This document shows positions 36,537 to 45,624 of a DNA stretch of 64,000 nt, one piece after another. Both the position numbers and the translations under genes were made by a program. Under the pieces are notes generated by a model. That model did no database searches, had not been told where the DNA came from, and worked only from the letters and a program-made list of their open reading frames with translations. The DNA is taken from NCBI RefSeq assembly GCF_900456775.1, contig NZ_UAUL01000008.1, forward strand, positions 124,001 to 188,000, read 5' to 3'. Position 1 is the first letter of the stretch, and each line of letters opens with the position of its first letter. The DNA is from Sarcina ventriculi. GTDB lineage: Bacteria; Bacillota; Clostridia; Clostridiales; Clostridiaceae.

Positions 36537-38150
36537 ATGGTTAATAAAAATTCAAAAAAAAGAATAAAACAAGTAAAAATAATATTAATAACATTATTAA
36601 CATTATTAATTGCAAGATTAGTAGTTATAATAAACGATACTAAAATAATATCAGCATCTGCATCTAATTATAATGAAAGTGAAATTATTCGTAATGAAAA
36701 TTATAAATTATTAGATGTAAATTATGAGGAAATAATAGATTGTGAAACAAAATTTATGTTAGTAATAGATAAGGATACTTTTTTATTAAACAATGCAGTT
36801 CAAAATGCTGATGAAATTTTGACTTTTTATTATATTATGGAAGATGATAAATTTGGTTTTTCTTTTTATGATATAAATAAAGCTAGTGGAAAAATTAAAT
36901 ATGAAATTAGTAAAAGTGCTTATGAACAAATGTTAGGTATAGTAGAAAATCTAAAGGGAGTGTATATGTATAAATATAATGAGGTAGGGGAAATAGCTAC
37001 CTGGAGTATAGAAAATATCCTAAAGAGCACACAATCTTTTTCTAATAATAAGGATAAAAGCAAAAATTCATTAGAGGTTTTTATAGGAGAAAGTACAAAG
37101 AACAACACAACTGATATGGTTACATTCGAAAAAAGTGAAGATGGTACTTATAATGAAAAAAAATCAAAAAATAAAAATATAAATATACAGTTAACTTTAG
37201 ATAAAAAACTACAAAAAATTACCCGAGAAATTTTGAGCAAAGAAGAATTTGTAAACTTTCCTAATGCAGGTGCAGTTATAATTGAATCCGATACTGGTAA
37301 AATATTATCTATGGCTCAAAAAGATGAAACCCAACCTAATTTAATTACTGGTGGTGGACAGATATCTGGATATGAACCAGGATCAATATTTAAAATACTG
37401 ACGTTAGAAGCAGCGATGGATTATTTAAATATAGATTTAAATGATAAGCATGTTTGTAAAGGTGAAAAATGCAATAAATCTCATGGAGAGCTTACAATTT
37501 TAGAGGCTTTTAAGGTATCTTGCAATGAGGTTTTTGCTAAATTAGGAGCTGAAATTGGAGCGGAAAAATTAATAAATTTTGCAAAAAATCAAGGGTTGTT
37601 TCAAAATTTATTAGGATTAGATGTAGAGAGTGGAATGGAGATTATAGGCACATATAATGAAAATGGTAATGTAGAGGATTTATCCATAGGTCAATCTATG
37701 CAGGTAAATTTATTACAAATGACATCTATAATAAGTACTATAATAAATGATGGACAATATGTAAAACCATATATACTAGATAAGTTTGTTGATGATGATG
37801 ATAATACTTTAGAAAACTTTGGAGAAGAAAAAATTAAAGTAATATCAAAAGATATATCAGATAATGTAAAATATGCTATGAATCAAACAGTATTAAGTGG
37901 AACTGCTAATATTTCAAATATTGAAGGTATTGAGGTTGGAGCTAAAACAGGTACAGCTGAGGGAAGTGATGGAGAGAGTATATATGGGTGGTTTGTTGGG
38001 TATTGCAATATAAATAATAAATATTATTCTATTGGTGTATTTGTACCTAATATAGAAAAGATAGGTGGAGAAAATACTGGAGGAAGTACAGCAGGTGTGA
38101 TTTTTAGAGATATAGTTATGGAGTTAAAAGAATATTATAATAAAAATTAA
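36537..38150 (+). CDS. Penicillin-binding transpeptidase
   Basis: Single-pass membrane transpeptidase of the PBP2/FtsI class, cross-linking peptidoglycan. The 537-aa protein has an N-terminal membrane helix (about 13-32), a poorly conserved dimerisation region, and a transpeptidase domain with SxxK at 283-286 (SIFK), SCN at 328-330 and KTGT at 470-473. The position after udk matches Bacillus yrrR/pbpI; upstream of sigK a sporulation role is possible. The N-terminal region is short and Asn/Lys-rich compared with FtsI. The ribosome site lies in a terminator-like stem. Confidence 0.88.
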   Translation: MVNKNSKKRIKQVKIILITLLTLLIARLVVIINDTKIISASASNYNESEIIRNENYKLLDVNYEEIIDCETKFMLVIDKDTFLLNNAVQNADEILTFYYIMEDDKFGFSFYDINKASGKIKYEISKSAYEQMLGIVENLKGVYMYKYNEVGEIATWSIENILKSTQSFSNNKDKSKNSLEVFIGESTKNNTTDMVTFEKSEDGTYNEKKSKNKNINIQLTLDKKLQKITREILSKEEFVNFPNAGAVIIESDTGKILSMAQKDETQPNLITGGGQISGYEPGSIFKILTLEAAMDYLNIDLNDKHVCKGEKCNKSHGELTILEAFKVSCNEVFAKLGAEIGAEKLINFAKNQGLFQNLLGLDVESGMEIIGTYNENGNVEDLSIGQSMQVNLLQMTSIISTIINDGQYVKPYILDKFVDDDDNTLENFGEEKIKVISKDISDNVKYAMNQTVLSGTANISNIEGIEVGAKTGTAEGSDGESIYGWFVGYCNINNKYYSIGVFVPNIEKIGGENTGGSTAGVIFRDIVMELKEYYNKN

Positions 38151-38219
38151 TATAAATTGAGTAAATTTTTAATCTAGCAATCATAGTATATATAGTAAGT
38201 ATTAATAGGAGGAGCATCA

Positions 38220-38927
38220 TTGTTTATTTTTAAATACTTATTAGATGTGGTTGCTAGTAATATACTGCTGTTAGGATATGTAAACGGTAATGCAACTTTT
38301 CCACAACCTTTAAGTGAAGAGGAGGAAGAATATTATTTAAGGCTTTTTAATGAACAAGGAGATTTAAATGCCAAAAGTATACTTATTGAAAGAAATTTAA
38401 GGTTGGTCGCACATATAGTAAAAAAATATTCCTTTCCTAATAAAGATATTGATGATTTAATATCTGTTGGAACTGTAGGTCTTATAAAAGCAATTAATTC
38501 TTTTGACTCATCTAAAGGAACACGTCTTGCAACTTATGCTGCAAGATGTATAGAAAATGAGATACTTATGCTCTTTAGAAGTAGTAAAAAAACTAAAGGT
38601 GAGGTTTTTCTTCAAGACCCCATAGGAACAGATAAGGAGGGAAATGAAATATGTTTAATAGATATTTTAAGTAGTGAAGGAGATTCAGTTTTAGAAATAG
38701 TAGAAAATAATATACAAATTGGGGTATTATATGAGAAAATAGATAGCATTTTAAGTAAGAGAGAAAAGCAAATAATACAAATGAGATATGGGCTTTTAGA
38801 TGGAAATATAAAAACTCAAAGGGAAATAGCTGCTATTTTAAATATTTCTAGGTCTTACGTGTCTAGGATAGAAAAAAAAGCATTAAAAAAATTGCTTAAA
38901 GAGTTTAGTGTTAAATATAATGGATAA
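38220..38927 (+). CDS. sigK: Sporulation sigma factor SigK
   Basis: Late mother-cell sigma factor for coat and cortex genes. The 235-aa protein has a hydrophobic N-terminal pro-sequence (about residues 1-20), the -10-binding core ([53 protein letters not shown]) and region 4 (REIAAILNISRSYVSRIEKKA). The reading frame is continuous, so no skin element splits it here. The start is TTG 38220 behind ATAGGAGGA. I could not fix a convincing sigma-E promoter. It resembles the sigE product encoded 5 kb downstream. Confidence 0.95.
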   Translation: MFIFKYLLDVVASNILLLGYVNGNATFPQPLSEEEEEYYLRLFNEQGDLNAKSILIERNLRLVAHIVKKYSFPNKDIDDLISVGTVGLIKAINSFDSSKGTRLATYAARCIENEILMLFRSSKKTKGEVFLQDPIGTDKEGNEICLIDILSSEGDSVLEIVENNIQIGVLYEKIDSILSKREKQIIQMRYGLLDGNIKTQREIAAILNISRSYVSRIEKKALKKLLKEFSVKYNG

Positions 38928-39038
38928 AATTATAAAAAAATAAAATTTAATCAATAAAATGATGGATTATAGTAATATTATGAGTTATAATATTATAATG
39001 TATGAATTTAAAATATATAGGGAATTAGCTTATATTGT

Positions 39039-39072
39039 CTTAATGGAATATTAAAATTCCATTAAGAATTTT
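39039..39072 (+). terminator. Hairpin upstream of pilT
   Basis: Perfect 11-bp stem CTTAATGGAAT / ATTCCATTAAG with a 6-base loop, followed by AATTTT. It probably terminates sigK. Only about 15 bases separate it from the pilT ribosome site, so any pilT promoter must lie upstream of the hairpin. Confidence 0.65.
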
Positions 39073-39095
39073 AATTGAATATTTTTGGAGGGGTT

Positions 39096-40148
39096 TTGTG
39101 TAGTTTAAGAGAGTTATTAAAAATTGCAATAAAGAATAGAGCTTCCGATTTGCATTTAAGTGTTGGAATATCTCCAACCATTAGAGTGGATGGAATTTTA
39201 AAAAAGCTAAATTACAAAGATTTAAGTTCTGATGATACTGAAAAATATGCTAAAATAATATTACAAGACCAATATGATATATATGAAAATCAAGGGGAAT
39301 TTGATACAGTTTATTCGATAAATGATGTTGGAAGATTTAGAGTTAATGTATTTAAACAAAGAGGTAATACATCTTTAGCTATAAGAGTTATACCTTTTGA
39401 AGTAATGAGTTTAGAAGAATTAAACTGCCCTAGTATTGTAAAAGAATTATGTTATAAAAAAAGTGGACTAGTTATTGTAACTGGACCAACAGGTAGTGGT
39501 AAAAGTACAACTTTATCGGCTATGATAAATGAGATAAATAAAAATAGTGCAAGTCATATTATAACTTTAGAGGATCCAATAGAGTTTTTACATAAACATA
39601 ATAAATCTATTGTAAACCAAAGAGAAATAGGTAAGGATTCTCTAAGTTACAGTAAAGCCTTAAAATCTATCTTAAGAGAGGATCCAGATGTTATATTGAT
39701 TGGAGAGATGAGAGATTTAGAAACCATATCACTAGCAATAACAGCAGCAGAAACAGGACATCTAGTTTTTTCTACTCTTCATACTATAGGTGCAGTTAAA
39801 ACTATAGATAGAATTGTAGATGTATTTCCTAGTAATCAACAGGATCAAATAAGAATTCAGTTAGCTAATATAATAGAGGGAGTAATTTCACAACAGTTAA
39901 TTTTAAATAAAAGCGGAAAAAGAGTTGCTGCATTAGAAATAATGACTTCTACTTTAGCTATTAGAAATCTAATAAGAGAGAAAAAGACTCATCAAATACA
40001 ATCATTAATTCAGTCTGGAAGTAAATATGGGATGATAACTATGGATGATTATTTAATGAAATTATATAGGCAAGGGACAATAGGAAAAGATGTGTTAATA
40101 GATTTTTCAGTTGATAAAGATATGATAAGTAAAAGCATGCTATATTAA
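39096..40148 (+). CDS. pilT: Type IV pilus retraction ATPase PilT
   Basis: Hexameric ATPase that depolymerises type IV pili, driving gliding/twitching in clostridia. The 350-aa protein has the N-terminal ASDLHLSVGISPTIRVDG, Walker A TGPTGSGKSTTLSAM, Walker B ILIGEMRDLETI, His box HLVFSTLHT and the retraction signature AIRNLIRE. I place the start at TTG 39096; the ribosome site GGAGGGG at 39087-39093 is close, and the in-frame TTG at 39075 lies upstream of it. No other pilus genes are nearby; the neighbour is ftsA. Confidence 0.9.
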   Translation: MCSLRELLKIAIKNRASDLHLSVGISPTIRVDGILKKLNYKDLSSDDTEKYAKIILQDQYDIYENQGEFDTVYSINDVGRFRVNVFKQRGNTSLAIRVIPFEVMSLEELNCPSIVKELCYKKSGLVIVTGPTGSGKSTTLSAMINEINKNSASHIITLEDPIEFLHKHNKSIVNQREIGKDSLSYSKALKSILREDPDVILIGEMRDLETISLAITAAETGHLVFSTLHTIGAVKTIDRIVDVFPSNQQDQIRIQLANIIEGVISQQLILNKSGKRVAALEIMTSTLAIRNLIREKKTHQIQSLIQSGSKYGMITMDDYLMKLYRQGTIGKDVLIDFSVDKDMISKSMLY

Positions 40149-40183
40149 AATTAAATCTTAGATATTTAATTTTAATATAGCAT
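40137..40183 (+). terminator. Long perfect hairpin between pilT and ftsA
   Basis: Arms at 40137-40156 and 40164-40183 are perfectly complementary over 20 bp, starting ATGCTATATT, with loop CTTAGAT. The 5' arm covers the end of pilT including its stop, and the 3' arm ends just before the ftsA ribosome site AAGGAGGG. AT-rich and without a separate T run; it may terminate, or protect pilT mRNA. Confidence 0.6.
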
Positions 40184-40206
40184 TTAAGGAGGGTTACACA
40201 AGAAAA

Positions 40207-41469
40207 ATGTCTGATTATATAGTAGGTTTAGATATTGGAAGTAAAAATATTTGTGCTACTATGTCTATAGAAAACGAAGAATATGGGTTTGAAGTTTTAG
40301 ATTTTGTGTGCAAGCAATCATATGGAATAAAAAAAGGTTTAGTAACTGATTTTAATTTAGCAGTGGATTGCATAAAAAAATGCTTAGAAGAATTAGCAGA
40401 AAAAACACAAACTAATATAAATGGTGTTTATTTGGGCTTTAGTTGCAAAGAATGTAAAATAATACCTTCCAAGGGGTATACTTATGTAGGGGAAGATTCT
40501 TATGTAAATGAAACTAATATACAAAATGCGTATAGAGATGCTAAAAACATATTGCTTAAGGATGATGATTGTATAGCGGATAGTGTAATAAATTGTTTTT
40601 ATACAACAAATGAAGAGTGTGTTAAAAATCCTATTGGTATAACATCAGATAAGCTAGAGATAGATTTAGATTTAATATTATCAGATGTTAAATATATAGA
40701 TAATTTAAAACAAGCAGTTTTGGAAGCTGGATATCAAGTATTAGGAACAGTTTTATCCATAAATGCACTTAAAAATATATTTTTAAGTGAGGATACAATC
40801 TCAAAAAATGTTGGAATAATAGATATAGGAACAGAAAAAACTGAAATAGCTTTATATAATGCCAATCAGTTAATTGGTACAGGTCAAGTTCCGTTTGGAG
40901 GAGATGCGATAACTAAAGATTTAGCTATTTGCCTTGAAATTGATGAAAATATGGCAGAACAACTAAAAAAAGAATGTGCTAAAGATTATATTTATATGGC
41001 AAAAGAGTCTATTATTGATTTAGGTACACGAGAAGTTGATGCTAGATTTGTTCATGATGTAATAGAAGCTAGACTAGATGAAATTTTAGAACATATATAT
41101 AAAGAAATTTCTAATAATGAATTTTATGGAAAAATCGACTTTTTTATAATAACAGGAGAGGGATTAGTATATTTTGAAGAAATAGACAAAAAAATACAAG
41201 AAATATTAGGAAAAAAAGTTAAGTTGTTTAAAAAACATGACTTTTATTTAAATAATTCTACTATTATTGTCTCTATTGGTATTGTTAAAGAGGTATATGA
41301 TAGGTTAAAATTAATATGTGATGAAAAAGTATTCTCTAGTATTAATATAAATAATAATGTAGATACTAATATAAACACTTCTGTAGATGATGAAAGTGAA
41401 TATGATAACAAAAAAAATAAAAAAAGAGGGCTTTCAAGATTTAAAGCCTTTTTAGACGATATTTTCTAA
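40207..41469 (+). CDS. ftsA: Cell division protein FtsA
   Basis: Actin-like ATPase that tethers FtsZ to the membrane and recruits the divisome. The 420-aa protein has the phosphate-1 motif [12 protein letters not shown], the 1C subdomain region, phosphate-2 [35 protein letters not shown], an Asn-rich linker, and a C-terminal amphipathic helix ([16 protein letters not shown]) expected to bind membrane. Sequence is more divergent than typical FtsA, but the location directly before ftsZ settles it. AAGGAGGG precedes ATG 40207 at a slightly long distance. Confidence 0.92.
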   Translation: MSDYIVGLDIGSKNICATMSIENEEYGFEVLDFVCKQSYGIKKGLVTDFNLAVDCIKKCLEELAEKTQTNINGVYLGFSCKECKIIPSKGYTYVGEDSYVNETNIQNAYRDAKNILLKDDDCIADSVINCFYTTNEECVKNPIGITSDKLEIDLDLILSDVKYIDNLKQAVLEAGYQVLGTVLSINALKNIFLSEDTISKNVGIIDIGTEKTEIALYNANQLIGTGQVPFGGDAITKDLAICLEIDENMAEQLKKECAKDYIYMAKESIIDLGTREVDARFVHDVIEARLDEILEHIYKEISNNEFYGKIDFFIITGEGLVYFEEIDKKIQEILGKKVKLFKKHDFYLNNSTIIVSIGIVKEVYDRLKLICDEKVFSSININNNVDTNINTSVDDESEYDNKKNKKRGLSRFKAFLDDIF

Positions 41470-41482
41470 AGGGGGAGTTATT

Positions 41483-42616
41483 TTGTTAGATTTTGATGTA
41501 GATATCCAATCATTTACTAATATTAAAGTAGTAGGCTGTGGAGGTGGTGGTGGAAACGCCATAAATAGAATGATTCAAGAAGGCTTAAGAGATGTTGAAT
41601 TTATAGCTATAAACACTGATAAACAAGCGCTTATGCTTTCACATGCACCAAACAAAATACAAATAGGTGATAAACTTACAAAAGGTTTGGGTGCAGGAGC
41701 TAATCCAGAGATAGGTCAAAAAGCTGCAGAAGAGAGTAAAGAAGAGATAACAGAAGCTGTAAAAGGTGCTGATATGGTATTCATAACAGCAGGAATGGGT
41801 GGTGGAACTGGTACTGGTGCTGCGCCAGTTGTTGCAGAGATTGCAAAGTCTATGGGTATACTAACAGTAGGTATAGTAACTAAACCTTTTCCATTTGAAG
41901 GTAGAAGAAGAATGACTCATGCTGAAATGGGTATACAAAACCTAAAAGAAAAGGTAGATACACTAGTAATAATACCAAATGAGAGATTGTTATCTATGGT
42001 AGACAAGAAAACTACCCTTTTAGATTCTTTTAAAAAAGCAGATGATGTTTTAAGACAGGGTGTTCAAGGTATATCAGATCTTATAACAAATCCAGGACTT
42101 ATAAACTTGGACTTTGCAGATGTAAGAGCGGTCATGGTTGATAAAGGATTAGCACATATGGGTGTAGGAAGTGGAAAAGGTGAGACAAGAGCACAAGATG
42201 CAGCTAGAGAAGCAATATCATCTCCATTATTAGAAACATCTATAGTAGGAGCGACAGGAGTGCTATTAAATGTAACAGGAGATGGAGAACTTGGACTTTT
42301 AGAAATTAATGAAGCTGCTGAAATAGTTCAAGAAGCGGCAGATCCTGATGCAACAATAATATTTGGAACAGTTATAGACGAAACTTTAAAGGATGAAATA
42401 AGAATAACTGTTATAGCTACTGGTTTTGAAAAGGACAGAAATACTAGCTTTAAAAAAGAATCAATTTCTGAGAGAAGAATGGAAAGCTTAGCGAGAGAGA
42501 CTGAAAGAGAAGAGGTTGCAGCAACTGCAACAACAATAGAAAAGCCTAGAGAAAGAGAACAAGAACAAGATTTAAATATTCCAACTTTCTTAAGAAATCC
42601 TAGAAAAAGATTATAA
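41483..42616 (+). CDS. ftsZ: Cell division protein FtsZ
   Basis: Tubulin-like GTPase forming the division ring. The 377-aa protein has [15 protein letters not shown], the tubulin signature [11 protein letters not shown], the NxDxxD loop region ([11 protein letters not shown]), a charged linker with several Glu/Arg, and the conserved C-terminal peptide [15 protein letters not shown] that binds FtsA. The start is TTG 41483 after AAGGGGGAG. A strong terminator follows, separating it from the spoIIG operon. Confidence 0.98.
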   Translation: MLDFDVDIQSFTNIKVVGCGGGGGNAINRMIQEGLRDVEFIAINTDKQALMLSHAPNKIQIGDKLTKGLGAGANPEIGQKAAEESKEEITEAVKGADMVFITAGMGGGTGTGAAPVVAEIAKSMGILTVGIVTKPFPFEGRRRMTHAEMGIQNLKEKVDTLVIIPNERLLSMVDKKTTLLDSFKKADDVLRQGVQGISDLITNPGLINLDFADVRAVMVDKGLAHMGVGSGKGETRAQDAAREAISSPLLETSIVGATGVLLNVTGDGELGLLEINEAAEIVQEAADPDATIIFGTVIDETLKDEIRITVIATGFEKDRNTSFKKESISERRMESLARETEREEVAATATTIEKPREREQEQDLNIPTFLRNPRKRL

Positions 42617-42627
42617 TAAAAGTAGTA

Positions 42628-42664
42628 AAAACCCTTAGAGATATTTCTCTAAGGGTTTTATTAT
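42628..42664 (+). terminator. Terminator after ftsZ
   Basis: Perfect 14-bp stem AAAACCCTTAGAGA / TCTCTAAGGGTTTT with loop TATT, followed by ATTATAT. Confidence 0.85.
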
Positions 42665-42734
42665 ATATTTGGGGAAGTTAAATGAATTTATTGTAAAATG
42701 TAGGGGAAAAAATTTTTTGTATTAATATTACAAT

Positions 42735-42767
42735 GTGACAAAATTTTATATAGCAAAGTTTTATAAT
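42735..42767 (+). promoter_or_regulatory. Candidate spoIIG promoter with long spacer
   Basis: GTGACA (42735-42740) and TATAAT (42762-42767) are 21 bases apart. The Bacillus spoIIG promoter is a sigma-A promoter with an abnormally long (22-base) spacer activated by Spo0A. TTTTGTCACA on the - strand over the -35 resembles a degenerate 0A box (TGTCGAA). Confidence 0.45.
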
Positions 42768-42786
42768 ATTTATAAGAGGTGGTGAT

Positions 42787-43593
42787 ATGACAGTATATAT
42801 AGATATAGTTATAATTGAAAATTTAATTATAAACTATTTTCTTATATTAACAACCACGCAAATTATAGGAATAAAAACTAAAGAAATAAACATGTTTTTA
42901 GCTAGTCTTTTAGGAAGTGTGTATACATTGTTTATATTTTTACCTAAATTAAATTTTTTAACCAATATAATAGGAAAATGTATTGTTGTGATCATTATGA
43001 TGATAATAAGTATTAACAGAAAAAAAGTGGCAGTTATTTTAAAAGCATCTATTACATTTTTTATGATTTCATTTATGTTTGTTGGAATATGTTTTTTCTT
43101 TTCATTAATCCAAAATAATTATGATATAACAAAAGCTTTTGTTATAGAAAAGTATTCATCAAAATATTTAATATTTGCAGCAATTATCATATATATTATT
43201 TTTAACAGGGTTATATTTTATATAAAAGATAGAATTAGTATATCAAGTTTAATATATGATTTAGAAATGAATATAGATGGAGAGGTAATAAAATTAAAAG
43301 GATTTTTAGATACAGGTAACGAACTTGTAGAACCAGTAACTTCTTTGCCTGTGTTAATAGCAGAAAAACATTATTTTGGCAATATTACTTTAGAAGATAA
43401 AGAATTATTTAGTATACCTTATAAAGTAGTTAATGGATACAATAATATGATATTTGGATTTAGAGTAAAAAATATAAAAATATATAATAAAAGCAGTAAC
43501 CTTTTAATTAAAGACGCTATAGTATGTTTTTGTGACCAAAGACTAAGTGGAGATGGAGATTATGAGGCATTATTATCTAGAGGAATGATATAA
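42787..43593 (+). CDS. spoIIGA: Pro-sigma-E processing protease SpoIIGA
   Basis: Membrane-embedded aspartic protease that removes the SigE pro-sequence in the mother cell. The 268-aa protein has about five transmembrane helices in the first 150 residues and a soluble protease domain with the catalytic aspartate in FLDTGNEL (D175). It directly precedes sigE, as in other spore-formers, and a Spo0A-dependent promoter is likely. AAGAGGTGGTG precedes ATG 42787. Confidence 0.95.
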   Translation: MTVYIDIVIIENLIINYFLILTTTQIIGIKTKEINMFLASLLGSVYTLFIFLPKLNFLTNIIGKCIVVIIMMIISINRKKVAVILKASITFFMISFMFVGICFFFSLIQNNYDITKAFVIEKYSSKYLIFAAIIIYIIFNRVIFYIKDRISISSLIYDLEMNIDGEVIKLKGFLDTGNELVEPVTSLPVLIAEKHYFGNITLEDKELFSIPYKVVNGYNNMIFGFRVKNIKIYNKSSNLLIKDAIVCFCDQRLSGDGDYEALLSRGMI

Positions 43594-43619
43594 TAAATAG
43601 GTAAAAAGGGGGGCAAGCT

Positions 43620-44327
43620 TTGTTTAAAATTCAACTATTATTAAATAGAGTTATTTCAAAATTAAATGTATTTTGCAAATCAATATATTATGTTGGGGGA
43701 ACTGATGTATTACCTCCACCTTTAAGTAAAGAAGAAGAGGAGAAATTAGTTTCTGAACTTGCGGCAGGGGATGATAAAACAAAGAGTATATTGATAGAAA
43801 GAAATTTAAGACTTGTTGTTTACATTGCAAGAAAATTTGAAAATACTGGGGTTGGTGTTGAGGATTTAGTTTCAGTTGGAACTATTGGCCTTATAAAAGC
43901 TGTAAACACGTTTAATCCAGATAAAAAAATAAAGCTTGCAACTTATGCTTCAAGATGTATAGAAAATGAAATACTTATGTATTTAAGAAGAAATAGTAAG
44001 GTTAAAGCTGAAATATCTTTTTATGAGCCGCTTAACATAGATTGGGATGGAAATGAACTTTTGTTATCAGATATTTTAGGCACTGAAAATGATACTGTAT
44101 ATAATTTAATAGAAGATGAGGTAGATAGAGAACTTTTGTTTACAGCAATGAAAAATCTATCAAAGAGAGAAAAAGAAATTGTTCAGTTAAGGTTTGGGCT
44201 TCAAGGTTACAAAGAAAAAACACAAAAGGAAGTAGCTGATATGCTAGGAATATCGCAATCATATATTTCAAGGCTTGAAAAAAAGATAATAAAAAGATTA
44301 AAGAAAGAAATTAATAAAATGATTTAA
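43620..44327 (+). CDS. sigE: Sporulation sigma factor SigE
   Basis: Early mother-cell sigma factor, made as an inactive membrane-bound pro-protein. The 235-aa product begins with a hydrophobic pro-sequence (about residues 1-28), then [58 protein letters not shown] and region 4 ([20 protein letters not shown]). The start is TTG 43620 behind AAAGGGGGG. Its processing protease is the upstream gene; sigG follows after 72 bases. Confidence 0.97.
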   Translation: MFKIQLLLNRVISKLNVFCKSIYYVGGTDVLPPPLSKEEEEKLVSELAAGDDKTKSILIERNLRLVVYIARKFENTGVGVEDLVSVGTIGLIKAVNTFNPDKKIKLATYASRCIENEILMYLRRNSKVKAEISFYEPLNIDWDGNELLLSDILGTENDTVYNLIEDEVDRELLFTAMKNLSKREKEIVQLRFGLQGYKEKTQKEVADMLGISQSYISRLEKKIIKRLKKEINKMI

Positions 44328-44328
44328 A

Positions 44329-44358
44329 GTATAAAATCAACTCTCTTAGGTAATAATT
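44329..44358 (+). promoter_or_regulatory. Forespore (sigma-F/G) promoter of sigG
   Basis: GTATA (44329-44333), 15-base spacer, GGTAATAATT (44349-44358): matches GYWTA-N15-GGnnAnAnTw without mismatch. Expected transcription start near 44365, downstream of the 5' arm of the leader hairpin. Confidence 0.8.
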
Positions 44359-44395
44359 AAAATGCAGAAGTAATTACTTCAAAGGAGTTGATTTT
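44333..44395 (+). promoter_or_regulatory. Hairpin that masks the sigG ribosome site in read-through transcripts
   Basis: AAAATCAACTC (44333-44343) pairs perfectly over 11 bp with GAGTTGATTTT (44385-44395), plus one G-U; the 3' arm covers the GGAG of AAAGGAG. The 5' arm lies within the forespore promoter, so transcripts from that promoter cannot form it. Confidence 0.7.
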
Positions 44396-44399
44396 TATT

Positions 44400-45173
44400 A
44401 TGATGATAAATAAGGTAGAGATATGTGGTGTAAACACAGCTAAATTGCCATTATTAAAAGAAAAAGAAATGAGGGAACTCCTTTTAAAGATGAAAGATGG
44501 AGATAACTTAGCAAGAGAAAAGTTTATTAATGGTAATTTAAGACTAGTTTTAAGTGTTATTCAAAGATTTAATAATAGAGGTGAAAATGTAGATGACCTT
44601 TTTCAAGTTGGATGTATAGGTCTTATGAAATCCATAGATAATTTTGATTTAAGTCAAAATGTGAAATTTTCTACTTATGCTGTTCCAATGATAATAGGAG
44701 AAATAAGAAGATATTTAAGAGATAATAATTCTATAAGAGTAAGTAGGTCTTTAAGAGATATTGCTTATAGAGCATTGCTTGTTAGAGATAAATTGATAAA
44801 TGATAATAATAAAGAACCTACCATATCACAAATTGCTAAAGAATTAGATATTCCAAGGGAAGAAGTTGTATTTGCATTGGATGCAATTCAAGATCCAGTA
44901 TCGTTATTTGAACCTATTTATCACGATGGAGGAGATGCTATATATGTAATGGATCAAATTAGTGATTCAAAAAATCAAGATGAAAATTGGCTTCAAAATA
45001 TTTCAGTAAAAGAGGCTATGAAAAAATTAAATGATAGGGAAAAATTAATTTTGACCCTTAGATTTTTTAATGGTAGAACTCAAATGGAAGTAGCTGATGA
45101 AATTGGAATTTCTCAAGCACAAGTATCTAGATTAGAGAAAATAGCATTAAAACATATGAAAAAATATGTATAG
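44400..45173 (+). CDS. sigG: Forespore sigma factor SigG
   Basis: Late forespore sigma factor. The 257-aa protein matches SigG closely: INKVEICGVNTAKLP near the N-terminus, FINGNLRLVLSVIQRFNNRG, LFQVGCIGLMKSIDNFDLS, FSTYAVPMIIGEIRRYLRDN, VFALDAIQDPVSLFEPIY and region 4 (EVADEIGISQAQVSRLEK). I use ATG 44400; 44403 is equally possible, and an in-frame TTG at 44388 abuts the ribosome site and is unlikely. It has its own forespore promoter and can also be read from the spoIIG operon. Confidence 0.97.
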   Translation: MMINKVEICGVNTAKLPLLKEKEMRELLLKMKDGDNLAREKFINGNLRLVLSVIQRFNNRGENVDDLFQVGCIGLMKSIDNFDLSQNVKFSTYAVPMIIGEIRRYLRDNNSIRVSRSLRDIAYRALLVRDKLINDNNKEPTISQIAKELDIPREEVVFALDAIQDPVSLFEPIYHDGGDAIYVMDQISDSKNQDENWLQNISVKEAMKKLNDREKLILTLRFFNGRTQMEVADEIGISQAQVSRLEKIALKHMKKYV

Positions 45174-45198
45174 AGCCTAATTTTAGGCTCTATTTTTA
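45172..45198 (+). terminator. Terminator after sigG
   Basis: AGAGCCTAA / TTAGGCTCT stem with a minimal loop, overlapping the sigG stop, then ATTTTT. Confidence 0.75.
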
Positions 45199-45291
45199 TA
45201 TGATGAAACATATTAATAATATGATAAATTAGATAACTTAATAATAAATAAGTATACAATAGCATATAAATACTTATGGGGGAGGTTTGTT

Positions 45292-45564
45292 ATGGAGGAA
45301 ATGTTATTTTCATTAAATAACTTAAGGAGTATGGAGGTTATAGATTTTAATAAAGGAAAAAAGCTTGGTCATATAATTGATGTAAAGATAGATTCTGATT
45401 TAAATAAAATATTATCTATAATAATACCAGAGGAAAAGACATCATGGTTTGGAAAATCAGAAGATATAGAAATACTATGGGAAAACGTGATTAAAGTTGG
45501 AATTGATGTTATACTAGTTAAAGTGGAAAATGATAATAGATATGATGTGGATAAATATATGTAG
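45292..45564 (+). CDS. ylmC: YlmC/YmxH family sporulation protein (PRC-barrel)
   Basis: 90-aa PRC-barrel protein of a family found in spore-formers next to sigG (Bacillus ylmC, ymxH). The core is SMEVIDFNKGKKLGHIIDVKID followed by IIPEEKTSWFGKSEDIEILWENVIKVG. Its role is not known. GGGGGAGG precedes ATG 45292. Small size and location support co-function in sporulation, but no sigma-E promoter could be fixed. Confidence 0.88.
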   Translation: MEEMLFSLNNLRSMEVIDFNKGKKLGHIIDVKIDSDLNKILSIIIPEEKTSWFGKSEDIEILWENVIKVGIDVILVKVENDNRYDVDKYM

Positions 45565-45624
45565 AAATTACATGAAAAAAAATGTATAATAAAAATACAG
45601 TTTTATAGAAGGATGTGAAAGTAG

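Noticed and set aside
38220-38927. Possible skin-type element splitting sigK
   Set aside because: The frame is continuous through all sigma regions, with no recombinase gene or insertion.
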